Counted from the stretch's first letter, positions 51,701 to 58,780 are shown. The stretch is 64,000 nucleotides of DNA from JANNBN01 sp031430595 (GCA_031430595.1 JANPBU010000013.1:217181-281180), one strand, 5' to 3'. The notes: a model not told the origin generated them from the letters alone. Translations and numbers: made by a program.

Positions 51701-51878
51701 TCCCTTTTTTCCCCTTCTTCGTCAGAGCGACAGGGATGAACGACTCACTTAGACGACGACCAACGAGGATCTTTCCGGTCGGCTCGCCATCCTTCGAAAT
51801 CTCAAAGTGACGCTCTGGCGGACCATAGGGGCCGTTGAGAATCGGTGTCGCCAAAACACTTTCAACCATTGAAATCAC
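48774..51878 (-). CDS. Type III restriction endonuclease subunit (Res)
   Basis: The protein has 1034 residues from GTG 51878 (or ATG 51869; no ribosome site for either). SF2 translocase motifs: ATGSGKTVVMA (about 170), NDEAHHCY (about 308), DLSATPFYL, TEGWDANTVTHILGIR and QVVGRGLRRRSY. Near the C-terminus YVPDFLVRL and LIVEVSGSF give the nuclease Asp and Glu, but the usual Lys of E-x-K is Ser here; Lys in SGSFK could stand in. The mod subunit follows 26 bp downstream. It cuts DNA after ATP-driven translocation when two unmethylated sites meet. Confidence 0.9.
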   Translation of the reverse strand: MISMVESVLATPILNGPYGPPERHFEISKDGEPTGKILVGRRLSESFIPVALTKKGKKGKTTQEALDFDATGERREINTLINDVRREVERWRSNNYPGVTPYTRKLLLHWSDESRDNKVLFCQREAAETAIFISEVAGRHGTADYRTRLESENRLHNEKLPRVGLKMATGSGKTVVMAMLIAWQAVNKVFLPRDARFAKRFLIVTPGITIRDRLRVLEPADEGNYYRERDLVPTDLWSAVLQAELIITNYHAFLPREGKEFQGVSKVTKQILKGDKSNISFTETPDQVVSRVLRDFGGRGTGEIVVLNDEAHHCYQDKPLEEDEELDSESKKEAKERNEGARVWFRGLRAIRKKVGIKTIFDLSATPFYLKGSGYNEGFIFPWVVSDFSLMDAIESGIVKVPRIPVDDDASGKQVTYLHLWDQVGTKLPKRHAKTKGDENQIEWAIPAELEGALMSLYRSYEAAWGRWQDSLEELGEPPPVFIVVCPNTVVSKLVFDWMAGTEVQQPDDTVRLRPGKLNLFSNVDVDRAVWLRRPNTIIVDSVQLESGKAMDDNFKTAASKEIDAFKADYRIRFPGADVDKITDEDLLREVMNTVGKKGKLGEAVRCVVSVSMLTEGWDANTVTHILGIRRFGSQLLCEQVVGRGLRRRSYAIDEVTGMFEPEYADVYGVPFNFISTDRPVGPDKPKVPAIHVRALEERDHLAILFPKVEQYRVEVPDAGFFDDFDEAEARLHVDNETIALWTQSEGIVGQSAVHELEDVRNARPQRIAFEIADTLVRTRFTGLGGDQKPWLFPQVVSLTKKWLDRCVTYEPGCTAGFLLLAEGRNKAAETVFTSVLRQQGNEREVLLPILRRFDNAGSTADVSFYSRKVVVTSVEITKSHVNHVVLDGIKGNTWEERMVDLLEKNESVDAYVKNDHLGFTVPYVHAGQSHQYVPDFLVRLKPRHEGDVVRTLIVEVSGSFKNAALSKAKAEATRVHWCAAVNNHGGWGRWGYTEVNDMKTVGYHLQQAIENLYSDGPITGLHDELVTADAAND

Positions 51879-51929
51879 CGGACTGCAAAATCATCGCCAT
51901 CTTTTAAACCGTATCGGAAAAGTAATCGT

Positions 51930-51948
51930 CCCCGTGGTCTGCACGGGG
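51930..51948 (-). terminator. hairpin between vapC and res
   Basis: CCCCGTG pairs with CACGGGG around a 5-nt loop in the 164-bp gap downstream of vapC and upstream of res (both minus). It could end the toxin-antitoxin transcript. No T run is present on the minus strand. Confidence 0.4.
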
Positions 51949-52042
51949 AGATCCATCGAGTCGAATGGGCCGAGATGACTGAGCCGTCGGACGAGGTTGG
52001 GCCCGGTCGAGTCCATTCCACGGATGCCACACCAATAAGCGC

Positions 52043-52501
52043 TCACTTCCGTCTCGGATTGGGCTCAAGTTCGTCTTTCATCATGACGCTCATCAGTTCG
52101 ACGCCAGGAGCATTCACAAAGACACCGTCGTGACTCACCAATGGTACGTTCACATATCTTGCTGTCGCTGCAATCCAACGATCCGCTTCGTTCGACTTCT
52201 CCGCAAGGCCGTGCCCGGAAGCAACACACTCCGCTCGTAAGCGCGCATACTCACTGGCCAACCCGTGACCAGGCCACACGATTTTTGCGGCACCAATCGT
52301 TGCTTCCAACTCGTTACGCCGACGACCGCCCCAACCGGCACGCAACGCCCCGTAACGCAACTCCGCCACCGTAACGAACGAGATCAGCACTTCACGATCA
52401 GCAAGCATGGCTTCATACAAATCCGCTAACGGCTTTGATGACGCTGACAGATCAGCACCGAAAACTCCCGTGTCGACAACTACTGGACCCACGCCACTCA
52501 C
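52043..52501 (-). CDS. vapC: VapC-type PIN-domain toxin
   Basis: The protein has 152 residues from a GTG. The PIN acidic residues are present: Asp10 (VVVDTGVF), Glu47 (TVAELRYG), Asp107 (EADRWIAATA) and Asp125 (SHDGVF). Such toxins cleave RNA, often initiator tRNA or rRNA. It lies 18 bp after the antitoxin gene, in the usual antitoxin-toxin order. It probably stabilises the element or stalls cells during phage infection (inference). The length is slightly larger than typical VapC because of a longer C-terminus. Confidence 0.92.
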   Translation of the reverse strand: MSGVGPVVVDTGVFGADLSASSKPLADLYEAMLADREVLISFVTVAELRYGALRAGWGGRRRNELEATIGAAKIVWPGHGLASEYARLRAECVASGHGLAEKSNEADRWIAATARYVNVPLVSHDGVFVNAPGVELMSVMMKDELEPNPRRK

Positions 52502-52519
52502 TTCCGCCGTTCCTGTTCG

Positions 52520-52828
52520 TTACTCGGCCAACGCAGCAGCAAACGCGTCAGCTTCAGCTTTGGTCAAACCCTGGATCTGTCGTTTGCCATACGGAATCGC
52601 AGTCGCAGCAGCACGCAACGCTTCAGGGGACTCTTCGAGCGACACACCAATCGGTGGATCAGCCACGGTGCTCAGCAACCAGTCTTCCATCGCTTCAGGA
52701 TTGATGCGTACCAACGCAGCAATGGGCTTGCCGTTGCGCGTGACAAGAGCGGGTTTGCCGGAGCGTTCAACCTCGTCAACGACCGCGCTCGGATTCCGAC
52801 TGAGATCACGAATACTCACAACGCTCAC
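52520..52828 (-). CDS. vapB: Phd/YefM-like antitoxin
   Basis: The protein has 102 residues from the GTG at 52828, preceded by a perfect AAGGAGG; the TTG at 52864 was rejected. VSIRDLSRNPSAVVDEVERSGKPALVTRNGKPIAALV is the Phd/YefM fold, which binds its operator DNA and wraps the toxin with its C-terminal helix (about residues 60-102). Pairing of a Phd-type antitoxin with a PIN toxin is common. The operator should lie just upstream; TTGAGG-N17-TACGTA on the minus strand (about 52850-52880) is a possible promoter. Confidence 0.88.
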   Translation of the reverse strand: MSVVSIRDLSRNPSAVVDEVERSGKPALVTRNGKPIAALVRINPEAMEDWLLSTVADPPIGVSLEESPEALRAAATAIPYGKRQIQGLTKAEADAFAAALAE

Positions 52829-53044
52829 GGGACACCTCCTTCGATGGTTACGTACAACTGTCAAACATACACCTCAAGCCGGTAAGCCGAGCGGCCACTT
52901 CATGATTTCTTTGACCAACTGGGTGCGGGTTGTGTCGGTCCGGTTCCTTTCGGAGTGGTGCTTGGGGTTGCGTTTCGCTGATTGGTGACACGGCCTTCGC
53001 TGCGCTTCGGCCTTCCGAGCATGCGTGACCCGCCGGTCTATTGC

Positions 53045-53126
53045 CTGCAAGGGCACCCCATCACGCCCACCACACCGATGGTGACACTGCGTTTGCCGGA
53101 CGCCACGGGAATCCCCACCCTTGCAG
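53045..53126 (+). promoter_or_regulatory. structured leader A, upstream of ssb
   Basis: CTGCAAGGG (53045-53053) pairs perfectly with CCCTTGCAG (53118-53126) across 64 nt. Inside, CACC-GAT-GGTG forms a hairpin within a 39-nt block (53068-53106) that is 32/39 identical to a block in leader C. The outer stem ends 95 nt before the ssb start. This lies in the 393-bp region between vapB and ssb, which otherwise shows no gene. Confidence 0.55.
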
Positions 53127-53221
53127 ACGACCGTCGCGCAGCACTCCACTTCGTTTCGCTCACGCCAACACGGCTTCACCAGCGAACGCCACCCCGGCAC
53201 CGCAGCCCGAAAGGAAACACC

Positions 53222-53572
53222 GTGAACAATCTGCATTTGATCGGAAGAATCACCAAAACCCCACGACTCACCTACACAACCGGTGACAAAGCACGAGTGA
53301 ACTTCACTCTCGCCATCGACGGATACAACGGAGCAGTCGACTACGTGCCCCTAACCGCATTCGGAAAATTGGCGGAAACGATCCACGAACACACCGACAA
53401 AGGCCACCTCGTCGCCATCGAAGGCCGCATCACAAGTGGTAGGTACACAAACGATCAAGGCGAAACGGTTTATACCTTGGACGCCATCGCAGGGACCTGC
53501 CAGTTCCTCAGCCGACCCCGGGTCACAACGACCACACCCGACAGTGTTGATCCCGAAGGCGAGGTGGCCTGA
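53222..53572 (+). CDS. ssb: single-stranded DNA-binding protein
   Basis: The protein has 116 residues from the GTG at 53222, with AAAGGAAAC in front; the longer frame from 52982 runs through leader A and was rejected. MNNLHLIGRITKTPRLTYTTGDKARVNFTLAI, DYVPLTAFGKLAETIHEHTDKGHLVAIEG and GRYTNDQGETVYTLDAIA match the SSB OB fold. The protein ends without the long acidic tail of the chromosomal SSB, which is typical of plasmid or element copies. It would protect single-stranded DNA during transfer or replication of the element. Confidence 0.88.
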   Translation: MNNLHLIGRITKTPRLTYTTGDKARVNFTLAIDGYNGAVDYVPLTAFGKLAETIHEHTDKGHLVAIEGRITSGRYTNDQGETVYTLDAIAGTCQFLSRPRVTTTTPDSVDPEGEVA

Positions 53573-53590
53573 ACCCACCCGACGGAGTAT

Positions 53591-53615
53591 CCCGGCCCTC
53601 AATCCGAGGGTCGGG
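53591..53615 (+). terminator. hairpin after ssb
   Basis: CCCGGCCCTC pairs with GAGGGTCGGG (10 bp with one G-U, 5-nt loop) followed by GTCTTCACC. A second hairpin after the next gene has the same tail pattern (GTTCTTCACC). Confidence 0.65.
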
Positions 53616-53641
53616 GTCTTCACCGTAAACCGGTCACCATC

Positions 53642-54082
53642 ATGAGCGCAATGGAACTACACATCGACCACCTGGCCGCACTGGTCAACATTGGCCACCA
53701 ACTTGACATCCAAAACGTCTACAGCGAACACTCCAACCTCACCCAACGCTTAGCCCTCGACGAAGAGCGGGATCGGAACTACGTCCTCACCGAGCTGGTC
53801 TGCCAAGTGCGAACCTCCGTCGCCTACCGCTACTCCGAGAAAGCACCACTCATCTCCGAAGTACCCGAGGTGCACATGGTAAGGATTCCACTCAACACAA
53901 TCGCCAATCTCGCCCAAGCACTCCAGTGGGTGCGCTGCTACCAATACCAATCATGCGAAGACCCGAAATGGCGAACAACCTTCGCACATCACTACACCAA
54001 CACGTTGATGCAAGAACTGATCACCAAGATCATCAGTGCACATAACACCAGCTGGACCTACAACGGGCCAGCGCTCACCTGA
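53642..54082 (+). CDS. hypothetical protein, element-associated
   Basis: The protein has 146 residues, mostly helical (MELHIDHLAALVNIGHQLDI, EERDRNYVLTELVCQVRTSVAYRY, NTIANLAQALQWVRCYQYQSC), soluble and slightly acidic. Two Cys at the QWVRCYQYQSC segment are notable. I do not recognise the family. It lies between two terminator-like hairpins and is probably transcribed alone. The location between ssb and the small HTH gene suggests an element maintenance or transfer role. Confidence 0.6.
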   Translation: MSAMELHIDHLAALVNIGHQLDIQNVYSEHSNLTQRLALDEERDRNYVLTELVCQVRTSVAYRYSEKAPLISEVPEVHMVRIPLNTIANLAQALQWVRCYQYQSCEDPKWRTTFAHHYTNTLMQELITKIISAHNTSWTYNGPALT

Positions 54083-54092
54083 ACACGAGATT

Positions 54093-54121
54093 CCCACTGC
54101 CGACTCAACATCGGCAGTGGG
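54093..54121 (+). terminator. terminator after the hypothetical gene
   Basis: CCCACTGCCGA pairs with TCGGCAGTGGG (11 bp, 7-nt loop) followed by TTCTTCACC, starting 10 bp after the stop. Confidence 0.8.
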
Positions 54122-54252
54122 TTCTTCACCCGTACATTATCGGTGCACATATCTTCCGGTCATTGTCGACGTGAAGCTCACGACTTCCCGCTCTCGTCGC
54201 AGTGTCGCAAATGCGGTATCGACGGATGAACGATGCCACCGGCCCGGAAAAC

Positions 54253-54320
54253 TGATCCGTCAAGGGCCGTTCGCTGCGCTACCGGGCACACGTGCCAACC
54301 CTGTTGCCCTTGACTGATCA
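54253..54320 (+). promoter_or_regulatory. structured leader B, upstream of the small HTH gene
   Basis: TGATC-C-GTCAAGGGC pairs with GCCCTTGAC-T-GATCA (14 bp with one internal mismatch) across 38 nt. The enclosed GGCACACGTGCC is an inner hairpin/palindrome. It ends 71 nt before the ATG at 54392. It is the best-paired of the three CAAGGG leaders. The region 54122-54391 holds no gene. Confidence 0.6.
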
Positions 54321-54391
54321 CCGGCACGGCAGACAACGCACCCGTTAACGATGCCGCACAACGCGACACGCATAGCGAGGAGCACACGGTC

Positions 54392-54598
54392 ATGAACCGC
54401 AACACAACCACCACACGATTTCCACTCGCCGACACCGGGTTCACGAACATGTGTCACCTGTCCAGGGTCTGCGGCTACCCCGTCCGCACGCTGCAACGCT
54501 GGAAAATCAGTGGCATCCCGCTCTACTCAGCCGACAAGCTCGCCATCAGACTCGGACGTCACCCCGCCAACATTTGGCGCAACTGGTACAGCTACTAA
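54392..54598 (+). CDS. small helix-turn-helix protein
   Basis: The protein has 68 residues. LSRVCGYPVRTLQRWKISGIPLYSADKLAIRLG followed by HPANIWRNW reads as a helix-turn-helix in which RTLQRW would be the recognition helix, similar to excisionase or MerR-type HTH proteins of plasmids. The first 15 residues are Thr/Asn rich and probably disordered. It may regulate transfer or replication genes of the element or act as a recombination directionality factor (inference). The gene has its own structured leader. Confidence 0.72.
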   Translation: MNRNTTTTRFPLADTGFTNMCHLSRVCGYPVRTLQRWKISGIPLYSADKLAIRLGRHPANIWRNWYSY

Positions 54599-54615
54599 CT
54601 CACATCGCGAGGTTG

Positions 54616-54653
54616 CGGTCCTGGTTCAACCGGCGGGAGTCAAACCAGGACCG
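54616..54653. repeat. inverted repeat CGGTCCTGGTT / AACCAGGACCG
   Basis: A perfect 11-bp inverted repeat with a 16-nt loop, 18 bp after the HTH stop. It could be that gene's terminator, but without a T run, and a MobF element needs a nick site with an inverted repeat, so oriT is an alternative. The rest of 54599-54849 shows no gene. Confidence 0.5.
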
Positions 54654-54849
54654 ACCTGTCACGCGAGACCGGCGGAGGCCACCAGCGCAACTGGAAACAA
54701 GCATACGCGCCACCCATCCACTCACGACAAATCACGCTCGGGCTTTCACGCGGGCGGACACCACGGCGCGAGCTTTGCCTCCCTGGCGGTAGCTCGCAGT
54801 CATCGGCGGGTTTGTGTCGGTGGGTTGTAGTGAGCCAATGGGGCCCCGT

Positions 54850-54937
54850 CTAGTCAAGGGCAGCCCGATGCTGTTCACCACACCTGCGGTGACGCTGCGC
54901 TTGCCGAACACCACCAAGCACCCACTCCCTTGACCAG
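54850..54937 (+). promoter_or_regulatory. structured leader C, upstream of the parA-like gene
   Basis: CT-A-GTCAAGGG (54850-54860) pairs with CCCTTGAC-C-AG (54927-54937), the same architecture as leader B. The 39-nt block 54876-54914 is 32/39 identical to that of leader A. Downstream, TGCAGCC...GGCTGCA and CCGGAA...TTCCGG can form further hairpins before the AAAGGACA ribosome site. The stem ends 104 nt before ATG 55042. Confidence 0.58.
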
Positions 54938-55041
54938 CCACCCCACCGGCCAAACCGATGCAGCCAACGGCTGCAGGGCACTTCGCCCCGCAGCCCGGAA
55001 TTTTCTTTTCCGGCGCACCCAACACGAAAGGACATCCAACG

Positions 55042-55734
55042 ATGCCAATCCTCACCGTATATGCCACCAAAGGCGGACAAGGCACAACCACCACAGCCGC
55101 CGCCCTCGCACTCACCGCCAACCAACACGGACAACGCGCACTACTCATCGATACCGGCGGAGACCTCCCCGCCATCCTCGGACACCCTCAACACCACGGC
55201 CCCGGGCTATCTGACTACCTCACAGACCCGAACATCACCCTTGCCGATATCACTGTCTCCATACGCGAGGGTCTCGACCTCATCACCCGAGGAACCGGCC
55301 CGATCACGTTCGATACGTACACCTACGGACTTGTCACCGGCGGATGCGACCGATACGACACCGTCATCATCGACCTAGGCACCAACAACGCCGACCCATG
55401 GAATAAGCACGCAGACGAAACGGTAATCATCACCCGGCCCTGTTACCTCGCCGTACGCCGAGCGATTCACCTACCCCGGCGACCGTCACACGTGATACTC
55501 ATTCACGAACCCGGACGAGCACTCAGCGCACATGACATCGAAGTCGTACTCGGCGTACCGGTCACCGCAACCATTCCCGTCGACATCGAAACCGCCCGAA
55601 TCATCGACGCCGGACTCCTCGCCACCCGCCTACCCGAGCACATCAGCCGAGCGTTACGCCCAATCATCGCCAACGTCAATGGCAGCGTTGAAGTTGCCAG
55701 CATCAAGGTTGCAAATGTCGAGGGTGCACGATGA
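55042..55734 (+). CDS. ParA/MinD-like ATPase with altered P-loop
   Basis: The protein has 230 residues from the ATG at 55042; the longer frame from 54958 would translate leader C. ParA-type deviant Walker A begins ATKGGQGTTTTAA: signature Lys10 is kept but Thr15 replaces the P-loop Lys. Motif DTGGDLPA and Walker B VIIDLG follow. ParA proteins partition plasmids or place cargo; with the changed P-loop the ATP cycle may be weak or absent. The following winged-helix gene overlaps by 4 bp, in the position of a ParB-like or DNA-binding partner. Confidence 0.75.
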   Translation: MPILTVYATKGGQGTTTTAAALALTANQHGQRALLIDTGGDLPAILGHPQHHGPGLSDYLTDPNITLADITVSIREGLDLITRGTGPITFDTYTYGLVTGGCDRYDTVIIDLGTNNADPWNKHADETVIITRPCYLAVRRAIHLPRRPSHVILIHEPGRALSAHDIEVVLGVPVTATIPVDIETARIIDAGLLATRLPEHISRALRPIIANVNGSVEVASIKVANVEGAR

Positions 55735-56159
55735 AGCCCGCGACGTTTCATCTCGTACCCGTCGATGGCATCGTTACCGTTGCTGTTGGCCACACACCAC
55801 CCAGCCACGTCCACCGGCCCGACGAAACCTACTGCGCCTATTTTTGGTTGAGTCAACTAGGGCCGACAAGCTACCTGGCTTGGAAACACCTTGTGGCATG
55901 GACCACCGACGACGAAACCGCAACCGTCGCGATCAACTCCGACGAACTCGCTCGATCCCTTGGAACATCACCCGGAAGACTCACCAAAGCGCTTCAACGG
56001 CTCGCCGGATTCCACCTCGCCTACACACTCCCAACACAGCCCGACACGCTCTACGTGAAACGACGAGCACCAACCCTCAGCCCCGGCCAACTCGCACGCC
56101 TAGCCGAACGATGCCCGACCCTCGCCGCCTGCCACGACGAACAACAACACGCCGCATAA
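55731..56159 (+). CDS. winged-helix DNA-binding protein
   Basis: The protein has 142 residues, overlapping the ParA-like gene by ATGA. The central part YLAWKHLVAWTTDDETATVAINSDELARSLGTSPGRLTKALQRLAGFHLAY is a winged helix with SDELARSLGTSPGRLTKALQRL as the helix-turn-helix; the tail has three Cys/His residues. It is probably the DNA-binding partner of the ParA-like protein or a regulator of its operon. A terminator follows 21 bp after the stop. Confidence 0.72.
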   Translation: MKPATFHLVPVDGIVTVAVGHTPPSHVHRPDETYCAYFWLSQLGPTSYLAWKHLVAWTTDDETATVAINSDELARSLGTSPGRLTKALQRLAGFHLAYTLPTQPDTLYVKRRAPTLSPGQLARLAERCPTLAACHDEQQHAA

Positions 56160-56180
56160 TCGTTTCCCGTCTCGCAGATC

Positions 56181-56204
56181 GAACCGCCGGACACCCGGCG
56201 GTTC
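56181..56204 (+). terminator. terminator after the winged-helix gene
   Basis: GAACCGCCGG pairs with CCGGCGGTTC (10 bp, 4-nt loop) followed by CTTCGC. The gap up to 56357 shows nothing else. Confidence 0.7.
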
Positions 56205-56357
56205 CTTCGCGTCCCCGGTCAAAACGTCGCTGTCACACGTTGCCACCGACGTGAGATCCCCGCCGCCGTCGATTACTTTTGCGTAGTGGCCATTCACGAA
56301 ATCAAATTTTCCCGGCGACGCCTGCGCCTCGCCGTGGCTAAGTAGAAGACCGTTCCG

Positions 56358-56933
56358 ATGTTCACCGTTCATGCCACGAAGAAGCTGCTCGAACGTCTCA
56401 AAACGCCGCTCAGCCCACCCGAGCCTGCACCGACGACCCAACTCGGTAACTGGTACGCAACCGTACTGTTCTGGAAACCACAAGTCGTTCTCTTCGTCAA
56501 CGAATCCACTTTGCTTCCGGTACTCGTTCCCCTCGCGCCGGCCTCGACCGTCATCAGCCGACTACCCAAAGCGATCGCCGAGGTCCTCTAAGCGCTTGGA
56601 ATCCCGACGACCATGATCGATGCCGAGCTTGCTGCGATGAACGAAGTGAACGTATCGAAAACCGCGAATCGTTCAGTCGTTGGCATGCTCAACGAATTCA
56701 GCTTCCTCGGCGAACGATGGAGCAACCGAGGAACCGAAACCGACCTACTTGCTTTGTCGTTGCGCCTCGCCGAAACACCATGCGGACCGCTCTACAAATC
56801 AACCAGCTGCCCCAACAGCGAAGTACGCCTACGACTCCTCGGCGAAGTACCCAAACGCGTCCAACAGCAATGGGACCGCAAAAACCAAACCGAAACCGTC
56901 GTCTCCGACGACCCCACGCAACCATCGACGTAG
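56358..56933 (+). pseudogene. DUF6933 family gene split by an in-frame TAA
   Basis: Two open frames, 56358-56591 (77 residues, MFTVHATKKLLERL...GNWYATVLFWKPQVVLFVNESTLLPVL) and 56613-56933 (106 residues, MIDAELAAM...FSFLGERW...ETPCGPLYK), are in the same reading frame and separated only by TAA at 56589-56591 and seven codons. Together they give a normal DUF6933 protein, so a single substitution stopped it; readthrough or a sequencing error are the alternatives. DUF6933 proteins are small and uncharacterised. A hairpin follows at 56992-57010. Confidence 0.78.
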
Positions 56934-56991
56934 CAACACCCGAGAGGCGGCATACGTTGCCACCAATCCGCAAGAAATATCTACACACTGG

Positions 56992-57010
56992 GAGGTTCCG
57001 CTGGAACCTC
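56992..57010. terminator. hairpin between the DUF6933 gene and the graspetide operon
   Basis: GAGGTTCC pairs with GGAACCTC around a 3-nt loop. It lies between convergent units and could end either. Confidence 0.45.
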
Positions 57011-57051
57011 CGGCGAAAAGTGAACCAGCCTCATGAGGCCTCAGCAAGCGC

Positions 57052-57870
57052 CTAAGGGATTTTCGTTGTCACGGCGTTTGATCCGCTGGCTTTGCTTGGT
57101 TTTTTGGTCGACGACGAAACAACTGTCTGGGCCGCCTCGACACTGGCCGGAACAACTGATGTGGAAGGGGGGTTTGTGGCGAGCACTGAAGGCTGGGAAA
57201 CAGATTGACCCTCTTTAGGTTCTTCGCTTTCCCTTCGTATAACAGCGCTCGAGGCGGAAGCGACGAGTGCAGCGACGATTACGGAGGCAAGCCCTCGACT
57301 CATCCACGCACGAGCCTGCATCAGATCTGTGAGCTTCTTTTCAGCTGTCCAATTGGAGAGTTGCCGTCCCCGTGCTTCCGATTTAATGACCGTAACGATC
57401 GAGCCGTCGTTCGCTGTTGGCCCTAGGTCGTTCAAAGACCCTTGCGCGTAGAATCCGACTCGATCAATCTCGAAGGCTTCTATCGCCGCCAAACTCAAGA
57501 AAATTACGGCAGCGATGCTCGGAACGATCAACAGGAAAAGGAGTTTTGACCCGTTCAGCGCTACGGTGCCTTGGTAGGAACCCAGAGCAACGGCGAATCC
57601 CAATAACGTCAAAGCTGTTTGGCCGGTCCGGTTCGCCTTGTTCTCCGTAACCGAAACCCTTTCCCGAGATTGATCGTTTGCTCGCCTAGCGACATCGAGA
57701 GCGAGTGCGAGCGATTCACCAGGGATTTTTTCGACCCACGACAAGTCGAGCGGAGACGGGGCGATCGCACCGTCATTGTTGGGAGCCTTTTCCTCTGTGC
57801 GGAAGTCGTAACGGAACCGCTGAATTGCAGTTGGCCATTTGCCGTCTTTGGATTTTTCGGGACTAGTCAA
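57052..57870 (-). CDS. membrane protein of the graspetide operon
   Basis: The protein has 272 residues. Residues 1-85 are soluble; two hydrophobic segments (about 86-106, ALTLLGFAVALGSY, and 112-135, LLFLLIVPSIAAVIFLSL) and a third near 190-207 (GLASVIVAALVASASS) make a three-pass protein, followed by a Ser/Thr/Pro-rich tail of about 60 residues. No transporter or protease motif was seen. It overlaps the ATP-grasp gene by 8 bp, so it is in the same transcript; export, anchoring or immunity for the peptide product are guesses. Confidence 0.75.
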   Translation of the reverse strand: MTSPEKSKDGKWPTAIQRFRYDFRTEEKAPNNDGAIAPSPLDLSWVEKIPGESLALALDVARRANDQSRERVSVTENKANRTGQTALTLLGFAVALGSYQGTVALNGSKLLFLLIVPSIAAVIFLSLAAIEAFEIDRVGFYAQGSLNDLGPTANDGSIVTVIKSEARGRQLSNWTAEKKLTDLMQARAWMSRGLASVIVAALVASASSAVIRRESEEPKEGQSVSQPSVLATNPPSTSVVPASVEAAQTVVSSSTKKPSKASGSNAVTTKIP

Positions 57871-58780
57871 TTGACCCGCCTAACAGATGATGGGCAAAGG
57901 CTGTAGCTACTTCGACTTCAGCCGTTTCCAAAAACATCCACGCTCCCTGAGGGTTTGCTTCAAGGAAGACAGGTCCGGCTTTCGTCTCCAGCCAGTCTTG
58001 AACACTCATGGTTAGCCCCAACGATTCCTGAACGCGCCGGGCCTGACTCGACAACTTGTCGTGCGCAACCCGGGAAAACCCTTTTCCGCTGGGGTCGACG
58101 ACACGCCAATCAACGGTCGTTTCCTCTCTAATTCGTCGCCACACCCAGCTCTGTGAGCGGACGCTGACAACGCGGAAATCTGCAGAGCTGTCGACACGGT
58201 TCTGAAGGAAAACAGGTAGAACTGCGACCTGGTGGAGATCGGACTGTCCAACGGTAGTGACAAACGGAGCGATTCCGACGCCTGGAGATAAGGCCTTTGC
58301 GACCACCGTTCGACCCTTTGCGAAGGCGCTAGCTGTGTCAACCGAGTTCGTGACGGTCCAGTCCGGTGTAGCGATTCCCAGCGCCTTAGCCACCCGAAGC
58401 TGATACAGCTTCTGCTCCGCCACTTGAACGATTGCGGGGTCATCAAACCAACGCACCCCGGCCGACCTGAGCAAGCCAACCAATAAGTGCGGACCTTCAT
58501 CACGCGCAAGCTGAGCGTCATCGGGGGCAAGATCAGCCGTCGGAACAGATCCGGAGCGGAACCACCAAACTGACGTCTTGGAATCGAAGATAGATGGCCT
58601 ACCTGCTTGGCACAACATCACTCCATTCGGGCTCACTTCAATTACGGCCGAGCGAATATCCTGCAAATTGACCCTCCGAAAATCAGCCCCTTGAACTCGG
58701 ATTTGTTTTCCCACCGCCTCTACATGCGGATCTAGATGGTTTCCCACCAAGACAACATCGCATGGTCGGCTGCCACTCAA
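57863..58780 (-). CDS. ATP-grasp ligase, graspetide (microviridin-type) maturase family
   Basis: The protein has 305 residues. An N-terminal domain (VVLVGNHLDPHVEAVGKQI) is followed by the ATP-grasp core: TVVAKALSPGVG, the adenine-binding region PVFLQNRVDSSADFRVVSV and the metal-binding motif VFLEANPQGAWMFLE, which matches the LExNPxGxWxxxE ending of MvdC/MvdD and actinobacterial RiPP ATP-grasp enzymes. It should form ester or amide cross-links between side chains of the precursor. The start overlaps the precursor stop by 4 bp. Confidence 0.86.
   Translation of the reverse strand: MSGSRPCDVVLVGNHLDPHVEAVGKQIRVQGADFRRVNLQDIRSAVIEVSPNGVMLCQAGRPSIFDSKTSVWWFRSGSVPTADLAPDDAQLARDEGPHLLVGLLRSAGVRWFDDPAIVQVAEQKLYQLRVAKALGIATPDWTVTNSVDTASAFAKGRTVVAKALSPGVGIAPFVTTVGQSDLHQVAVLPVFLQNRVDSSADFRVVSVRSQSWVWRRIREETTVDWRVVDPSGKGFSRVAHDKLSSQARRVQESLGLTMSVQDWLETKAGPVFLEANPQGAWMFLETAEVEVATAFAHHLLGGSID

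Noticed and set aside
52982..53221. 80-residue extension of SSB
   Set aside because: The SSB fold begins at the GTG at 53222 with AAAGGAAAC before it; the upstream part is the structured leader.
54958..55041. Earlier start of the ParA-like gene
   Set aside because: It would translate the tail of leader C, and the family motif begins right after the ATG at 55042, which has AAAGGACA in front.
56613..56933. Second DUF6933 fragment as an independent gene
   Set aside because: It is the in-frame continuation of the first fragment after one stop codon and begins mid-domain.
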